Of a DNA stretch of 64,000 nucleotides, positions 18,643 through 27,299 are shown one piece after another. Within the stretch, counting starts at the first letter, position 1, and each line of letters starts with the position of its first letter. The position numbers and the translations under genes are program-made. Below the pieces are notes generated by a model. That model was not told where the DNA came from and ran no database searches. It saw only the letters and a list, made by a program, of their open reading frames with translations. Source of the DNA: Streptomyces tardus (GTDB taxonomy: Bacteria > Actinomycetota > Actinomycetes > Streptomycetales > Streptomycetaceae); the NCBI RefSeq assembly GCF_018101125.2, contig NZ_JAELVF020000001.1, positions 3,930,722-3,994,721 of the forward strand, written 5' to 3'.

Positions 18643-18870
18643 TCAGACCGCGCCGAAACCGACCTTGCGGGCCTTGGTCTCGCCGATGTCGACGTAGGCC
18701 AGGCGGTCCGCCGGGACGAGCACCTTGCGGCCGCTCTCGTCCTCCAGGGCGAGCAGACCGCTCTTGCCGGTGAGCGCTTCGGCGATCGCGCTCTCGATCT
18801 CCTCGGCGGTCTGCTTGCTCTCCAGGTTGAGCTCTCGGGGTGCGTGCTGCACGCCGATCTTGACCTCCAC
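18643..18870 (-). CDS. DUF3107 (TB9.4-like) small protein
   Basis: This 75-residue acidic protein of the DUF3107 family is the counterpart of mycobacterial Rv3208A (TB9.4). It starts MEVKIGVQHAPREL and has the conserved ending VLVPADRLAYVDIGE. No molecular function is established. The GTG at 18870 follows GGAGGGACTT, a strong ribosome site. It lies next to a TetR gene, as in mycobacteria. Confidence 0.88.
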   Translation of the reverse strand: MEVKIGVQHAPRELNLESKQTAEEIESAIAEALTGKSGLLALEDESGRKVLVPADRLAYVDIGETKARKVGFGAV

Positions 18871-19008
18871 GGCTAAGTCCCTCCGACCGTCAGTGGATGC
18901 GCGGTTGACCGCGCCGTACCTGGCCAGATTAGCCCGGCTCCGACACCGGAAAGCGCCCGGCCGCCACGCCGGCAGCGAACACGGTCCGCTGCCGGCCGGC
19001 TGCCCGGG

Positions 19009-19674
19009 CTACGCCTCGGGCGGGGTCTGCGCCCCGTCGCTCTCCTCGGTGTCCTGGAGAGGGAATCCGGCGATGCCGCGCCAGGCCAGCGAGGAGATGA
19101 GCTCCGCGGCGGCGTTCCTGGGGATGGACTGCCCGGAGCCCAGCCAGTAGCGGGCGGTGATCTGAGCCATGCCCGTCAGCCCCATGGCCAGCAGCATCGA
19201 CTGGTCGTAGGGCCTCTGGGTGTCCTCGGCGATGACCTCGCACACTGCCTCGGCGCACTCGAGGCTGACCTTGTCCACCCGGTCCCGCACCGCGGGCTCG
19301 TTGGTCAGGTCGGACTCGAAGACGAGCCGGAACGCGCCGCCCTCGTGCTCGACGTAGGAGAAGTAGGCCTCCATCGTCGCCGCCACGCGCAGCTTGTTGT
19401 CCGAAGTGGAGCTCAGAGCGGTGCGCACGGACTGGATCAGCGCCTCGCAGTGCTGGTCGAGCAGCGCCATGTAGAGGTCGAGCTTGCCCGGGAAGTGCTG
19501 GTAGAGCACGGGCTTGCTGACGCCTGCCCGGTCGGCGATGTCGTCCATGGCCGCCGCGTGGTAGCCGTGCGCGACGAACACTTCCTGGGCCGCTCCCAGC
19601 AGCTGGTTGCGTCGGGCCCGGCGCGGCAGGCGCGTACCTCGTGGACGTGCCTCCGCTTGCTCGATGGCGCTCAC
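19009..19674 (-). CDS. TetR-family regulator (mycobacterial FasR-like by position)
   Basis: This 221-residue TetR repressor/activator has an N-terminal helix-turn-helix (NQLLGAAQEVFVAHGYHAAAMDDIADRAGV, then PVLYQHFPGKLDLY) and a C-terminal ligand domain. By synteny with DUF3107 and the RNA helicase it corresponds to Rv3208, the mycobacterial regulator of fatty-acid synthase genes. Whether it has that role in a streptomycete, which uses a different FasR, is unknown. It is 138 bases upstream of DUF3107 and possibly co-transcribed with it. Confidence 0.87.
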   Translation of the reverse strand: MSAIEQAEARPRGTRLPRRARRNQLLGAAQEVFVAHGYHAAAMDDIADRAGVSKPVLYQHFPGKLDLYMALLDQHCEALIQSVRTALSSTSDNKLRVAATMEAYFSYVEHEGGAFRLVFESDLTNEPAVRDRVDKVSLECAEAVCEVIAEDTQRPYDQSMLLAMGLTGMAQITARYWLGSGQSIPRNAAAELISSLAWRGIAGFPLQDTEESDGAQTPPEA

Positions 19675-19855
19675 GCCTGCCTCCCTGGTTCTGACCGCGC
19701 GCTGGTTCGCGCCGCGTCGGCCATCGTACGTTTCGGTAACCGGACTGTGCGCGGCGTGGAGGAGGGAATTTTCCCGCTGACCTTGACGAACTGTGGTAAT
19801 CGCACGGATTTGTCCGTTAACTCTTTACTTACTGAGCGTGAGGTTCCGGTCAGAC

Positions 19856-20089
19856 TCAGCGGTAGTCGTCCTCCTCGTCCGTGACGGTGCGGGCCTGTTC
19901 GGCGGCGTCCGCCGGATCGACCTCTCCGAGGGTCGGGCCCGGGGGAGGGGTCTCGCTCTCCTCCAGCATCTCCGCCCGGAGCTCCGCCGCGTCCGCCTCC
20001 GGAACCTCCGGGCCGGTGCTGCTGGGTGCGCGGTCGATGCCGCCCTCCGCGTCCTCGAAGGTGTCGGGGTTGCCTGGGTCCACGGGCAT
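19856..20089 (-). CDS. Small acidic protein of unknown function
   Basis: This 77-residue protein is rich in Glu, Asp and Pro, with no hydrophobic core segment, so it is likely disordered. The evidence for translation is an excellent ribosome site (GGAGAGGAG) six bases before the ATG at 20089, and a composition in line with neighbouring genes. It starts MPVDPGNPDTFEDAEGG and ends in TVTDEEDDYR. I do not recognise the family. Confidence 0.65.
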   Translation of the reverse strand: MPVDPGNPDTFEDAEGGIDRAPSSTGPEVPEADAAELRAEMLEESETPPPGPTLGEVDPADAAEQARTVTDEEDDYR

Positions 20090-20290
20090 GGCGACTCCTC
20101 TCCTCGGAAGCCTCGTCGAATGCGAGGTCTCCCTTCGAGCGTAGGACCTGTCGCCGCGGACGGCTCCGGCGTCCGCCCGAGGGCCGTCGCCGCCGGCCAA
20201 ACAGGCGGCCGTCAACCGGTCGTTGGGTCGCGGGGCAGGTGTGACCGCCGACACCTCCACGTCAAAGTGATCAAGCCGTAACATTGATCC

Positions 20291-21283
20291 ATGGATTCCA
20301 CCGGTCGACCCGTCCCGCCTGTCGAGACGGCTGCCGGGCTGCCGTCGCACGGCGGGTCGCGAATGCGTGCCGGAGAGACCCGGCGCACCGTCCAACTGCC
20401 CGGCTGCACCATGGTCGTTCGCAGCCGCGAGGATGCCGACCGCACACTCCCGCCGGCGCTGTACGTGCACGGGCTGGGCGGTTCGTCGCAGAACTGGTCG
20501 GTGTTGATGGCCGAGTTGGCCGACACCGTCGAGGGTGAGGCGGTGGACCTGCCCGGCTTCGGCGACTCGCCGCCACCGCCGGACGGCAACTACGGGCTCA
20601 GCGCGCACGCCAGAGCAGTCATCCGCCACCTCGACGCCGCTGAGCGCGGCCCGGTGCACCTCTTCGGCAACTCGATGGGGGGCGCCGCGGCCACCAGGGT
20701 CGCCGCACTGCGGCCCGACCTGGTGCGCACCCTGACGCTGGTTTCGCCCGCACTCCCCGAGCTGCGACCGCAGCGCAGCGCACTGCCCACCGCGCTGCTC
20801 GCCGTACCCGGTACGGTGCGACTCTTCCGCCGGCTGACCGGGCACTGGTCACCGGCCGACCGCACCAGGGCGGTGCTCGGCCTGTGCTACGGAGATCCGA
20901 GCCGGGTCGCGTCCGAGGACTTCCGGGCGGCGGTGGAGGAGTACGAACGCAGGTTGCTTCTCCCGTACTTTTGGGATTCCCTTGCGGCGTCCGCCCGGGG
21001 AGTCGTCGACTCGTACACGCTGGGTGGGCAACACGCCCTGTGGAGGCAGGCCGGCCGTGTTCTGGCGCCTACCCTCCTGGTGTACGGGGGCCGCGACAAG
21101 CTGGTCGGCTTCCGTATGGCGCGCAAAGCGTGCAGGGTGTTCCGTGACTCGCGTCTGCTGGCACTGCCGGACGCGGGGCATGTGGCGATGATGGAGTACC
21201 CGGAGCTGGTGGCGGGAGCATTCCGCCAGTTGATGGCCGATTCAGAACGGGCAGGAGTTGAGGCGACGCGTGGGACGCCATAG
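20291..21283 (+). CDS. Alpha/beta hydrolase
   Basis: This 330-residue hydrolase has the oxyanion strand LYVHGLGGSSQNW, the nucleophile in GNSMGG, the acid in YGGRDKLVG and the His in DAGHVAMMEYPE. It has a cap domain of about 80 residues after the nucleophile. Substrate unknown. The first 24 residues are weakly conserved in character, so an internal ATG (residue 25, MRAGETRR) could be the real start. The 3' end overlaps the start of the DUF3152 gene, which suggests coupled expression. Confidence 0.87.
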   Translation: MDSTGRPVPPVETAAGLPSHGGSRMRAGETRRTVQLPGCTMVVRSREDADRTLPPALYVHGLGGSSQNWSVLMAELADTVEGEAVDLPGFGDSPPPPDGNYGLSAHARAVIRHLDAAERGPVHLFGNSMGGAAATRVAALRPDLVRTLTLVSPALPELRPQRSALPTALLAVPGTVRLFRRLTGHWSPADRTRAVLGLCYGDPSRVASEDFRAAVEEYERRLLLPYFWDSLAASARGVVDSYTLGGQHALWRQAGRVLAPTLLVYGGRDKLVGFRMARKACRVFRDSRLLALPDAGHVAMMEYPELVAGAFRQLMADSERAGVEATRGTP

Positions 21284-22718
21284 CCGCCCGCGTCGAGGTT
21301 TCAGTCGCACCCAGGAGATACCCCTGGTGAGCGAGGGCCCCGATCAGGTACCCGCGCCGCAGCAGGCCGCCGAGGGCAGGCAGCGCAGCGCACCGCAGGG
21401 ACCGGCGGGGGAGCGCGCGTTCACGCCGGGAGCAGCCGAGCGCTCCAGGTCCGGTTCCGACTCCTTCGACGGCTTCGATCCCCGCAGCCGCCCGGTGCGC
21501 GCGGGGCATCCCCAGCACCGGGAGGGCGCGCCTCGCAAGGCAGGGCCCGCGGCAGGGCCGGCGGTGCCCTCGCAGCGCTCCGCCGGGCCCCGCCAGGACT
21601 ACCTGGACGCGTTCGACCGCCAGCCCTTCGTGGACACCCCCGCCGGTGGAACGGGCGCTCTCGACGATGTCTTCGCCGCCGGAGAGCCCGTACGGCCGAG
21701 GCCGTCGCACGGTGCCGGGCCCGCGTTCGCAGAGACGGGTCCCACTCCGGAGCGGCCGAGCGGCGCCACCTCCGGGGGCACCGGTGACGGGCCCGAAGTG
21801 CCCGGCATACGCACGCAGTCCGACGGGCCGCACCGACCTCCCCATCAGAGCCACACCGAGGAACCAGAGGAACCAGAGGTTTCCAGGAACGACTTCGCCA
21901 AGGACCGCCGCGGCCGCACGGTCACCGGGATCGCCGCCGCGGCGATCACGACTGTGCTCACGGTGATAGTGGCCGGCCAGGTGGCGTCGGGTGACGACGA
22001 CTCCCGGGGCCAGGCTGCCGGCGACGGTTCGGGCCGCCCCGCAGAGGATTCGGCTTCGCGCTCCGAGGGCCGGCCCACCCCCTCCGAGCCGGTGCCGAGC
22101 ACCACTCCGAGCCCGGTCGGCTACGAGCAGCAGATGGCCGCGCTGCTGCCGATGAAGCCCGACCACGAGGGCAGCGGTGAGTTCACCGCGATCGCCGGCG
22201 GCAACAAGGGGCCGGGTGCCGGCACCAAGCTGAGGTACCGGGTCGACGTCGAGAAGGGGCTCGGTCTGGACGGGAAGCTGCTCGCCCGTGCCGTGCACAC
22301 CACCCTCAACGACGACCGGAGTTGGGCCAACGGGGGCGAGCGGGACTTCGAGCGCGTCTCCTCCGGGAAGGCGGACTTCGTGGTGACGCTGGCGAGCCCC
22401 GGCACCACTGCAGTGTGGTGCGCGAAGTCCGGTCTGGACACCACTGAGGACAACGTCTCCTGCGATTCCGCGGCGACCGACCGGATCATGATCAACGCCT
22501 ACCGCTGGGCGCGCGGCGCCAAGACCTTCGGCGACAGCCGGATGTTCGCGTACCGGCAGATGCTGATCAACCACGAGGTCGGCCACCGGCTCGGGTTCAA
22601 CCATGTCGGCTGCTCCAAGGAGGGCGCGCTGGCGCCCGTGATGATGCAGCAGACCAAGTACCTGTCGACCGACGGGCGCACCTGCCGGCCCAACGCCTGG
22701 CCGCACCCGGACGCGTAG
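21270..22718 (+). CDS. DUF3152 putative membrane-anchored zinc metalloprotease
   Basis: This 482-residue protein has a long disordered cytoplasmic N-terminus (about 210 residues), one membrane helix (VTGIAAAAITTVLTVIVAGQV), a Pro/Ser linker and an extracellular DUF3152 domain. That domain carries an extended zinc-protease motif, H435-E436-V-G-H439-R-L-G442-F-N-H445, of the metzincin form HExxHxxGxxH. The mycobacterial counterpart by position is Rv3207c. Proteolytic activity is inferred from the motif only. The GTG at 21270 was chosen for the upstream GGAG/GAGG tract; a TTG at 21258 is possible. It overlaps the upstream hydrolase by 14 bases. Confidence 0.85.
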   Translation: MGRHSRPRRGFSRTQEIPLVSEGPDQVPAPQQAAEGRQRSAPQGPAGERAFTPGAAERSRSGSDSFDGFDPRSRPVRAGHPQHREGAPRKAGPAAGPAVPSQRSAGPRQDYLDAFDRQPFVDTPAGGTGALDDVFAAGEPVRPRPSHGAGPAFAETGPTPERPSGATSGGTGDGPEVPGIRTQSDGPHRPPHQSHTEEPEEPEVSRNDFAKDRRGRTVTGIAAAAITTVLTVIVAGQVASGDDDSRGQAAGDGSGRPAEDSASRSEGRPTPSEPVPSTTPSPVGYEQQMAALLPMKPDHEGSGEFTAIAGGNKGPGAGTKLRYRVDVEKGLGLDGKLLARAVHTTLNDDRSWANGGERDFERVSSGKADFVVTLASPGTTAVWCAKSGLDTTEDNVSCDSAATDRIMINAYRWARGAKTFGDSRMFAYRQMLINHEVGHRLGFNHVGCSKEGALAPVMMQQTKYLSTDGRTCRPNAWPHPDA

Positions 22719-22946
22719 CCGGGCCGGGCTGCGGTCGGTGGGCCGCGAAGAGCACCGGCGGTGGCGGTGGCGACTCTGCCGAACGTCCGCGCCGGTGAAT
22801 AGTCACGCTTGTTCACCCCTTCCAGTGGTGCGGCGGACAACCGTCCAGCATCGCCCCGCAGAGCGCGCATAGCGTCGTCCCGCAACGCCACCCGGGCGAC
22901 TCGTCCGGACGCGGCCGGTCTCGAAGAAAGATTCGGGGGTACGTCC

Positions 22947-24875
22947 ATGCGCATCGCACTGCTGACGGAGGGTGGTTACCCGTACGCACGCGGTGAGTCG
23001 GTGCTCTGGTGCGACCGGCTGGTGCGTGGACTGGGCAGTCACGAGTTCGAGGTGTACGCACTCAGCCGCGGTCGGCGGCAGGAGGAAGCGGGCTGGTACG
23101 GCAGCCACGGTCTGCCCGCGCATGTGCGCCGGGTGCGCACCGCCCCGCTGTGGGGCGAACCGCCCCTGACCGCGAGCCGGACGAGGGGCAGGGCCTTCCA
23201 CGGCGAGCCGGCCGAGCGGTTCGCCGAACACTTCTCCGGGCTCGCCCACGCGCTCTGCGCCCCCTCGCCCGGCACCGCCGAGGGTCGCGCGGCCGACGGG
23301 ACGCGGCCCGAGGAGGACCGTTTCGCCGATGCGCTCTACGGGCTCGCCGATCTCGCCGCCGAACACCGGGGCCTCTCCGCCGCCCTCCGCTCCGAACAGG
23401 CGGTACGGCTCCTGGAGTCGGCGGCGCACGCCCCCAGCGCCTCGCGGGCGGTGCGCGCCACCAGCGTGAGCGATCTGCTGGCCGTGCTGGAGCGGCTGGA
23501 ACGTGCTCTGCGTCCCCTCTCCCTCGACTGGTACGGGCTGCGCGCCGACCGGCCGGCGACCGCCCGTGAGGAGGCGGCGGGACTGGCGGGGGCGGATCTC
23601 TGCCACGCGGTCGGCGGCGGCCTCGCGGCCCTGCCCGGGCTGCTGGCCCGACGGGCCTTCGGCACGCCGCTGCTCATCACCGAGTACGGGGTCCGGCTGC
23701 GCGAGCACCATCTGGAGAGCCTTGCCGGGCTCGCGGGAGCAGCCCGACCGGGAGACGTCCGCACCGGGGCGCGTACGGGCGCGGCTGCCGGCAGTACGGC
23801 CGGCGGTACGGCCGGCGGTACGGCCGGCAGCCCGGGCGGCGGCAGCGTCGGCGGTGCGGCGGGAGTGCGCGCGCTGCTCGGCTCCTTCCAGCGCCGCCTC
23901 GCCGTGGAGGCGTACCGGCGGGCCGAGGTGATCACGCCCGGAAACGCTCATGCGAGAGGTTGGCAGGAACGATGCGGCGCCGAGCGCAGCAGGCTGCGCA
24001 CCGTCTACCCCGGGATGGACGCCGCCCCCTTCGTGACTGTCCCCGACGACCCCGGGGCTCAGGAGACCGCGCCCACACTGGTGTGGGTCGGGCAGTGTGA
24101 TCCGGCCAGGGACGTGCGCGGGCTGCTGCACGCCTTCGCCCGGGTGCGTGCCGACCGGCCGGGTGCGCGACTGCTGCTGGTGGAGATGCGTACCGGAGCC
24201 GACGCGAGCTGTACGCGCGAGTGCCGGGAGTTGGCCGACCGGCTCTTTCCGCCGTCCGCGGACGGACAGGCGGCCGTGGAGTTCGCGGAGTTGGGCGGCG
24301 AACGAGTGCGGACCGTGGCGGAGGCGTACGCGCGGGCCACCGTGGTGGTGAGATCCAGCGCGGTGGAGGGGTTTCCCCCTGCGCTGGTGGAGGCGATGTT
24401 CTGCGGGCGCGCCATCGTCTGCACGGATGTGGGTGCGGCGGCCGAGGTGATCGGTGGCACTGGCCTGCTGGTGCCTCCCGGCCGACCCGAGCCGTTCGCC
24501 GACGCCTGTCTGGCGCTGCTCGCCGATCCGGGGCGGCGTGCCCGGCTGGGCGCCGCGGCGCGGGCCCGGGCGATGGAGCTCTTCACCGTCGAACAGAACG
24601 TGGCGGCCTTCCACGGCATCTACCTGGAACTCATCTCCCGCCGTTCGTACCGCGGGCCGGGTCCGGGGTTGCGGGAGCAGCCGGGCACCGAGGTGAAACC
24701 GTTCGCCACCACTGCGGACGGGCAGCTCGCGGTGCGGCTGGCCGACGGCGGGCAGCGGGTGGTCGCCCCGGCGGCGGGAGCGGACGGCCCGAGCTGGGCG
24801 GTGGACGTCGGAGCCGGCGTCGACCTCGCACGCGCGGTGGGTGCCGGCTCGACGCGGCGGAGTGAGGCCGGATGA
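22947..24875 (+). CDS. GT4 glycosyltransferase of the PelF/DUF3492 type
   Basis: This 642-residue cytoplasmic glycosyltransferase has an N-terminal DUF3492 half (MRIALLTEGGYPYARGESVLWCDRL) and a C-terminal GT-B donor domain with the motifs VYPGMD, WVGQCDPARD and the nucleotide-sugar site SSAVEGFPPALVEAMFCGR. The DUF3492 plus GT4 layout is that of PelF, which polymerises the cationic Pel exopolysaccharide. A Gly/Ala/Thr linker near residue 285 comes from a 12-bp repeat. The tail of about 80 residues after the GT domain is extra. It heads a run of genes with a membrane protein, an epimerase and a spherulin-4 protein, so it probably polymerises or transfers a hexosamine-type polymer. Substrate is not shown by sequence. 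Confidence 0.86.
   Translation: MRIALLTEGGYPYARGESVLWCDRLVRGLGSHEFEVYALSRGRRQEEAGWYGSHGLPAHVRRVRTAPLWGEPPLTASRTRGRAFHGEPAERFAEHFSGLAHALCAPSPGTAEGRAADGTRPEEDRFADALYGLADLAAEHRGLSAALRSEQAVRLLESAAHAPSASRAVRATSVSDLLAVLERLERALRPLSLDWYGLRADRPATAREEAAGLAGADLCHAVGGGLAALPGLLARRAFGTPLLITEYGVRLREHHLESLAGLAGAARPGDVRTGARTGAAAGSTAGGTAGGTAGSPGGGSVGGAAGVRALLGSFQRRLAVEAYRRAEVITPGNAHARGWQERCGAERSRLRTVYPGMDAAPFVTVPDDPGAQETAPTLVWVGQCDPARDVRGLLHAFARVRADRPGARLLLVEMRTGADASCTRECRELADRLFPPSADGQAAVEFAELGGERVRTVAEAYARATVVVRSSAVEGFPPALVEAMFCGRAIVCTDVGAAAEVIGGTGLLVPPGRPEPFADACLALLADPGRRARLGAAARARAMELFTVEQNVAAFHGIYLELISRRSYRGPGPGLREQPGTEVKPFATTADGQLAVRLADGGQRVVAPAAGADGPSWAVDVGAGVDLARAVGAGSTRRSEAG
23794..23829 (+). repeat. 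12-bp tandem repeat inside glycosyltransferase gene
   Basis: Three near-identical 12-bp units (23794-23805, 23806-23817, 23818-23829) encode a Gly-Thr-Ala-Gly linker between the two halves of the glycosyltransferase. Length is likely variable among strains through slippage. Confidence 0.8.
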
Positions 24876-26044
24876 CCGGGCACGAGCGACTGCGGGCAAC
24901 TGAACCGGCCGCGGCGACCGGCGCGTTGGCCGCGCCCGAGCGCCCAGGCGCAGGCGCGGGCGCGGCGCCCGCCGACCCGGTGCGCGGCCTGATGGAGAGA
25001 TATCGAGGGCTGTGCGAACGGGCCGTCGACCCGCTGGAGATCGCAGTCGGACTGGAGACCGACGGGCTCACCGATCGCAGTGCCGCGCGCTTCCGGCACC
25101 GGGACGTCTTCTCCCTCGCCGAGGAGCTGTACGCACGCAGCCCCGCGCCTGCCGACGAGAGCCGGCACGAGCACCCGCCGACCCGTACGCAGGCGGCGTC
25201 GGGGCCCGGGCGGCGCGCGCGGAGCTGGTGGCAGGCTCTCGGCCTGCTGTTGCCAGGAGCCCTGTGCACGGTCACGGCGCTGGCGCTCCCCCTCCCGCAG
25301 ACGGGTTCTTCCGCTCCCGGCGTCATCGCCGCGCTGGGGGTCACCGCGGTTCTCCTCTCACTGGCGTACGCGCTGCGCAGGGCTGCGCTCTCCGCGCTCG
25401 CCGCGACAGCCGGAACCGTGCTGCTGTGCTACGCGCTCTACGGCGACGCGCTGCTCGGCGCGGCCCTGGCCGGCGGCCCGGACACGTTCCCCGAGACCGC
25501 CTCCCGGTGCGTGCCGGTGACGCTCGCCTGGGCCGTCGCGGCGGCCCTCGGGTGCGCCCGGTGGTTCGCGCTGCGAGCCCGGTGGCGACTGGCCGAGAGC
25601 GAGAGCCTCTCGGCGTTCGCCGCCTCGGTGCGACCGCTGCTGGCGCTGGCGGTGCTGGGGTTCGCCGCGGCCGTCGGCCTGCTGTGGCAGCTGACGCACG
25701 GACTGCTCGGCCATCGGCCCGCCGGGGCGGAGTGGTTGGCGGTGACCGCGCTCGGGCTGCTGCTCTTCGTGGCGCTGCTGCTCTGCGCGCACGGTTTCGG
25801 CAGGGTCGCCGGGCAGGTGCTCGCGACCGCCGCAGCCCTCGAACTCCTGGCGCCGATGCTGGTGTTCGCCGCGCGACTGCCCGGCCTCGACCCGCTCGGC
25901 AAGCCGGTGGAACTGCTGACGACCGCGTACGGCGAAGCTGCCGTCCCCGCGCTGGTCTGCCTGGTGGTGGCCACGGGCGCGCTGATCTGCGCCGGCCGGC
26001 TGCTCACGGGAGCGTCTGCGCACCGACGGCCCTGGCCGGGGTAG
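24872..26044 (+). CDS. Polytopic membrane protein of the glycosyltransferase operon
   Basis: This 390-residue protein starts with about 100 soluble residues (a short helix MERYRGLCERAVDPLEIAVGLE and an Ala/Pro/Arg-rich part), then about eight hydrophobic segments, for example LLLPGALCTVTALALPL, VIAALGVTAVLLSLAYAL and VPALVCLVVATGALICAG. The ATG overlaps the glycosyltransferase stop as ATGA, which strongly suggests coupled translation and joint function. By position it could be the export partner, the role PelG (12 segments) has in Pel systems, but I see no sequence feature that proves this. Confidence 0.78.
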   Translation: MTGHERLRATEPAAATGALAAPERPGAGAGAAPADPVRGLMERYRGLCERAVDPLEIAVGLETDGLTDRSAARFRHRDVFSLAEELYARSPAPADESRHEHPPTRTQAASGPGRRARSWWQALGLLLPGALCTVTALALPLPQTGSSAPGVIAALGVTAVLLSLAYALRRAALSALAATAGTVLLCYALYGDALLGAALAGGPDTFPETASRCVPVTLAWAVAAALGCARWFALRARWRLAESESLSAFAASVRPLLALAVLGFAAAVGLLWQLTHGLLGHRPAGAEWLAVTALGLLLFVALLLCAHGFGRVAGQVLATAAALELLAPMLVFAARLPGLDPLGKPVELLTTAYGEAAVPALVCLVVATGALICAGRLLTGASAHRRPWPG

Positions 26045-26331
26045 CCGCCGGACGCCCGGCCCGCCCGCGTCGCACGGCGGTCACCGGCCCGGCTGCCGTA
26101 CCCGGCCGACCCGCTGCCGCCCGCCGGCACCGCGGACCCGGCCGGTTGGGCGAGCCGTACCCCGCGAGCCGTACGCGGACCGCCCGGGTGCGGGCCCGGC
26201 CCGCTCCGGAGCCGGTCGCCTCCTGCCCGGCCGGAGCACCGCGCACCGCACCGACCCCGGCGCGGTCGGACGACCGAGACGGTCCGACCCGCCGCACGAC
26301 TGATGAACCCCTCACGAAGGAGAGACGAGAA
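26045..26331. other. 287-bp spacer inside the polysaccharide operon
   Basis: The stretch holds no supported gene. It is unusually long for an operon whose other junctions overlap, and may contain a second promoter or a processing site ahead of the small ORF at 26332. Confidence 0.45.
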
Positions 26332-26388
26332 ATGACCAGTCAGCAGAGCCCGAGCGGCGCCGTGCGGTGGGAAGTGAGGGTGCGATGA
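26332..26388 (+). CDS. Putative 18-residue leader peptide overlapping the epimerase start
   Basis: An ATG at 26332 follows a near-ideal AAGGAG ribosome site and encodes MTSQQSPSGAVRWEVRVR. Its TGA overlaps the ATG of the epimerase (ATGA at 26385-26388). The arrangement suggests translational coupling or a regulatory leader peptide. Evidence is the ribosome site and the exact overlap only. Confidence 0.45.
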   Translation: MTSQQSPSGAVRWEVRVR

Positions 26389-27299
26389 GGGTGCTGTTGC
26401 TGGGAGCCAACGGCTTCCTCGGACGTTTCGTCGCCGACCGGCTGCTGGCCGACCCGGCGGTGCAGCTCACGGCGCTCGGCCGGAGGGACGACGCCGACGT
26501 TCGGTTCGATCTCTCCACCGGCAGCCCGGGCGCGCTCGCCCGCTTCCTGGACGCGGTGCACCCCGGAGTCGTCATCAACTGCGCGGGCGCGATCCGCGGC
26601 GGTGCGCGGGAGTTGACCCGGCACAACACCGTCGCGACCGCGACCGTCTGCGAGTCGATGCGGCGCAGCAGCTGCACCGCGCGGCTGGTGCACGTGGGCT
26701 GCGCCTCGGAGTACGGGCCGTCCCAGCCGGGATCCTCCACCAGTGAGGACGCCCTGCCCAGACCCGGGGGGCCGTACGGAGTGAGCAAGTTGGCCGCCAC
26801 CGAGCTGGTCCTCGGCTCCGGTCTGGACGCGCTGGTGCTGCGGGTCTTCTCGCCCGCGGGCCCCGGCACACCGGCGGGTTCCCCGCTCGGCCGGCTGGCG
26901 GAGTCGATGCGACGGGCCATGCAGCAGGGCGAGTTCGAGCTGAAGCTCAGCGGGCTCGCCGTCCAGCGGGACTTCGTGGACGTGCGCGACGTGGCGCGCG
27001 CGGTGCACGCCGCCGCGCTCTCGGCCGCCCAGGGTGTGGTGAACATCGGCACCGGTCGCGCCGTTCGGCTGCGCGACGCGACGTCCCTGCTCTCCCGTGT
27101 GGCGGGCTTCGCCGGCGCGATCAACGAGCTGGACGAGCCACAGCTCGGCCTGGTCCACGCGCCCCCGTACCCGGACGGCTGCGGGGTCTGGCAGCAGGCC
27201 GACATCCGCACCGCCCGCGACCGGCTCGGCTGGCGCCCCCGAATCGGCCTGGAGGAGTCGCTCGCCGATATCTGGATGGAGGCCGCATGTCGTATCTGA
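26385..27299 (+). CDS. SDR-family NAD-dependent sugar epimerase/dehydratase
   Basis: This 304-residue extended short-chain dehydrogenase has the Rossmann motif GANGFLG, the catalytic Ser region CASEYG and YxxxK as YGVSK. The order and length match UDP-sugar 4-epimerases and GDP-sugar reductases. In Pel and fungal galactosaminogalactan pathways an SDR epimerase supplies UDP-GalNAc/UDP-Gal, and the same job is inferred here. The ATG at 26385 is preceded by GAGGG and overlaps the small leader peptide; a GTG at 26367 is less likely. It overlaps the next gene by 13 bases. Confidence 0.87.
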   Translation: MRVLLLGANGFLGRFVADRLLADPAVQLTALGRRDDADVRFDLSTGSPGALARFLDAVHPGVVINCAGAIRGGARELTRHNTVATATVCESMRRSSCTARLVHVGCASEYGPSQPGSSTSEDALPRPGGPYGVSKLAATELVLGSGLDALVLRVFSPAGPGTPAGSPLGRLAESMRRAMQQGEFELKLSGLAVQRDFVDVRDVARAVHAAALSAAQGVVNIGTGRAVRLRDATSLLSRVAGFAGAINELDEPQLGLVHAPPYPDGCGVWQQADIRTARDRLGWRPRIGLEESLADIWMEAACRI

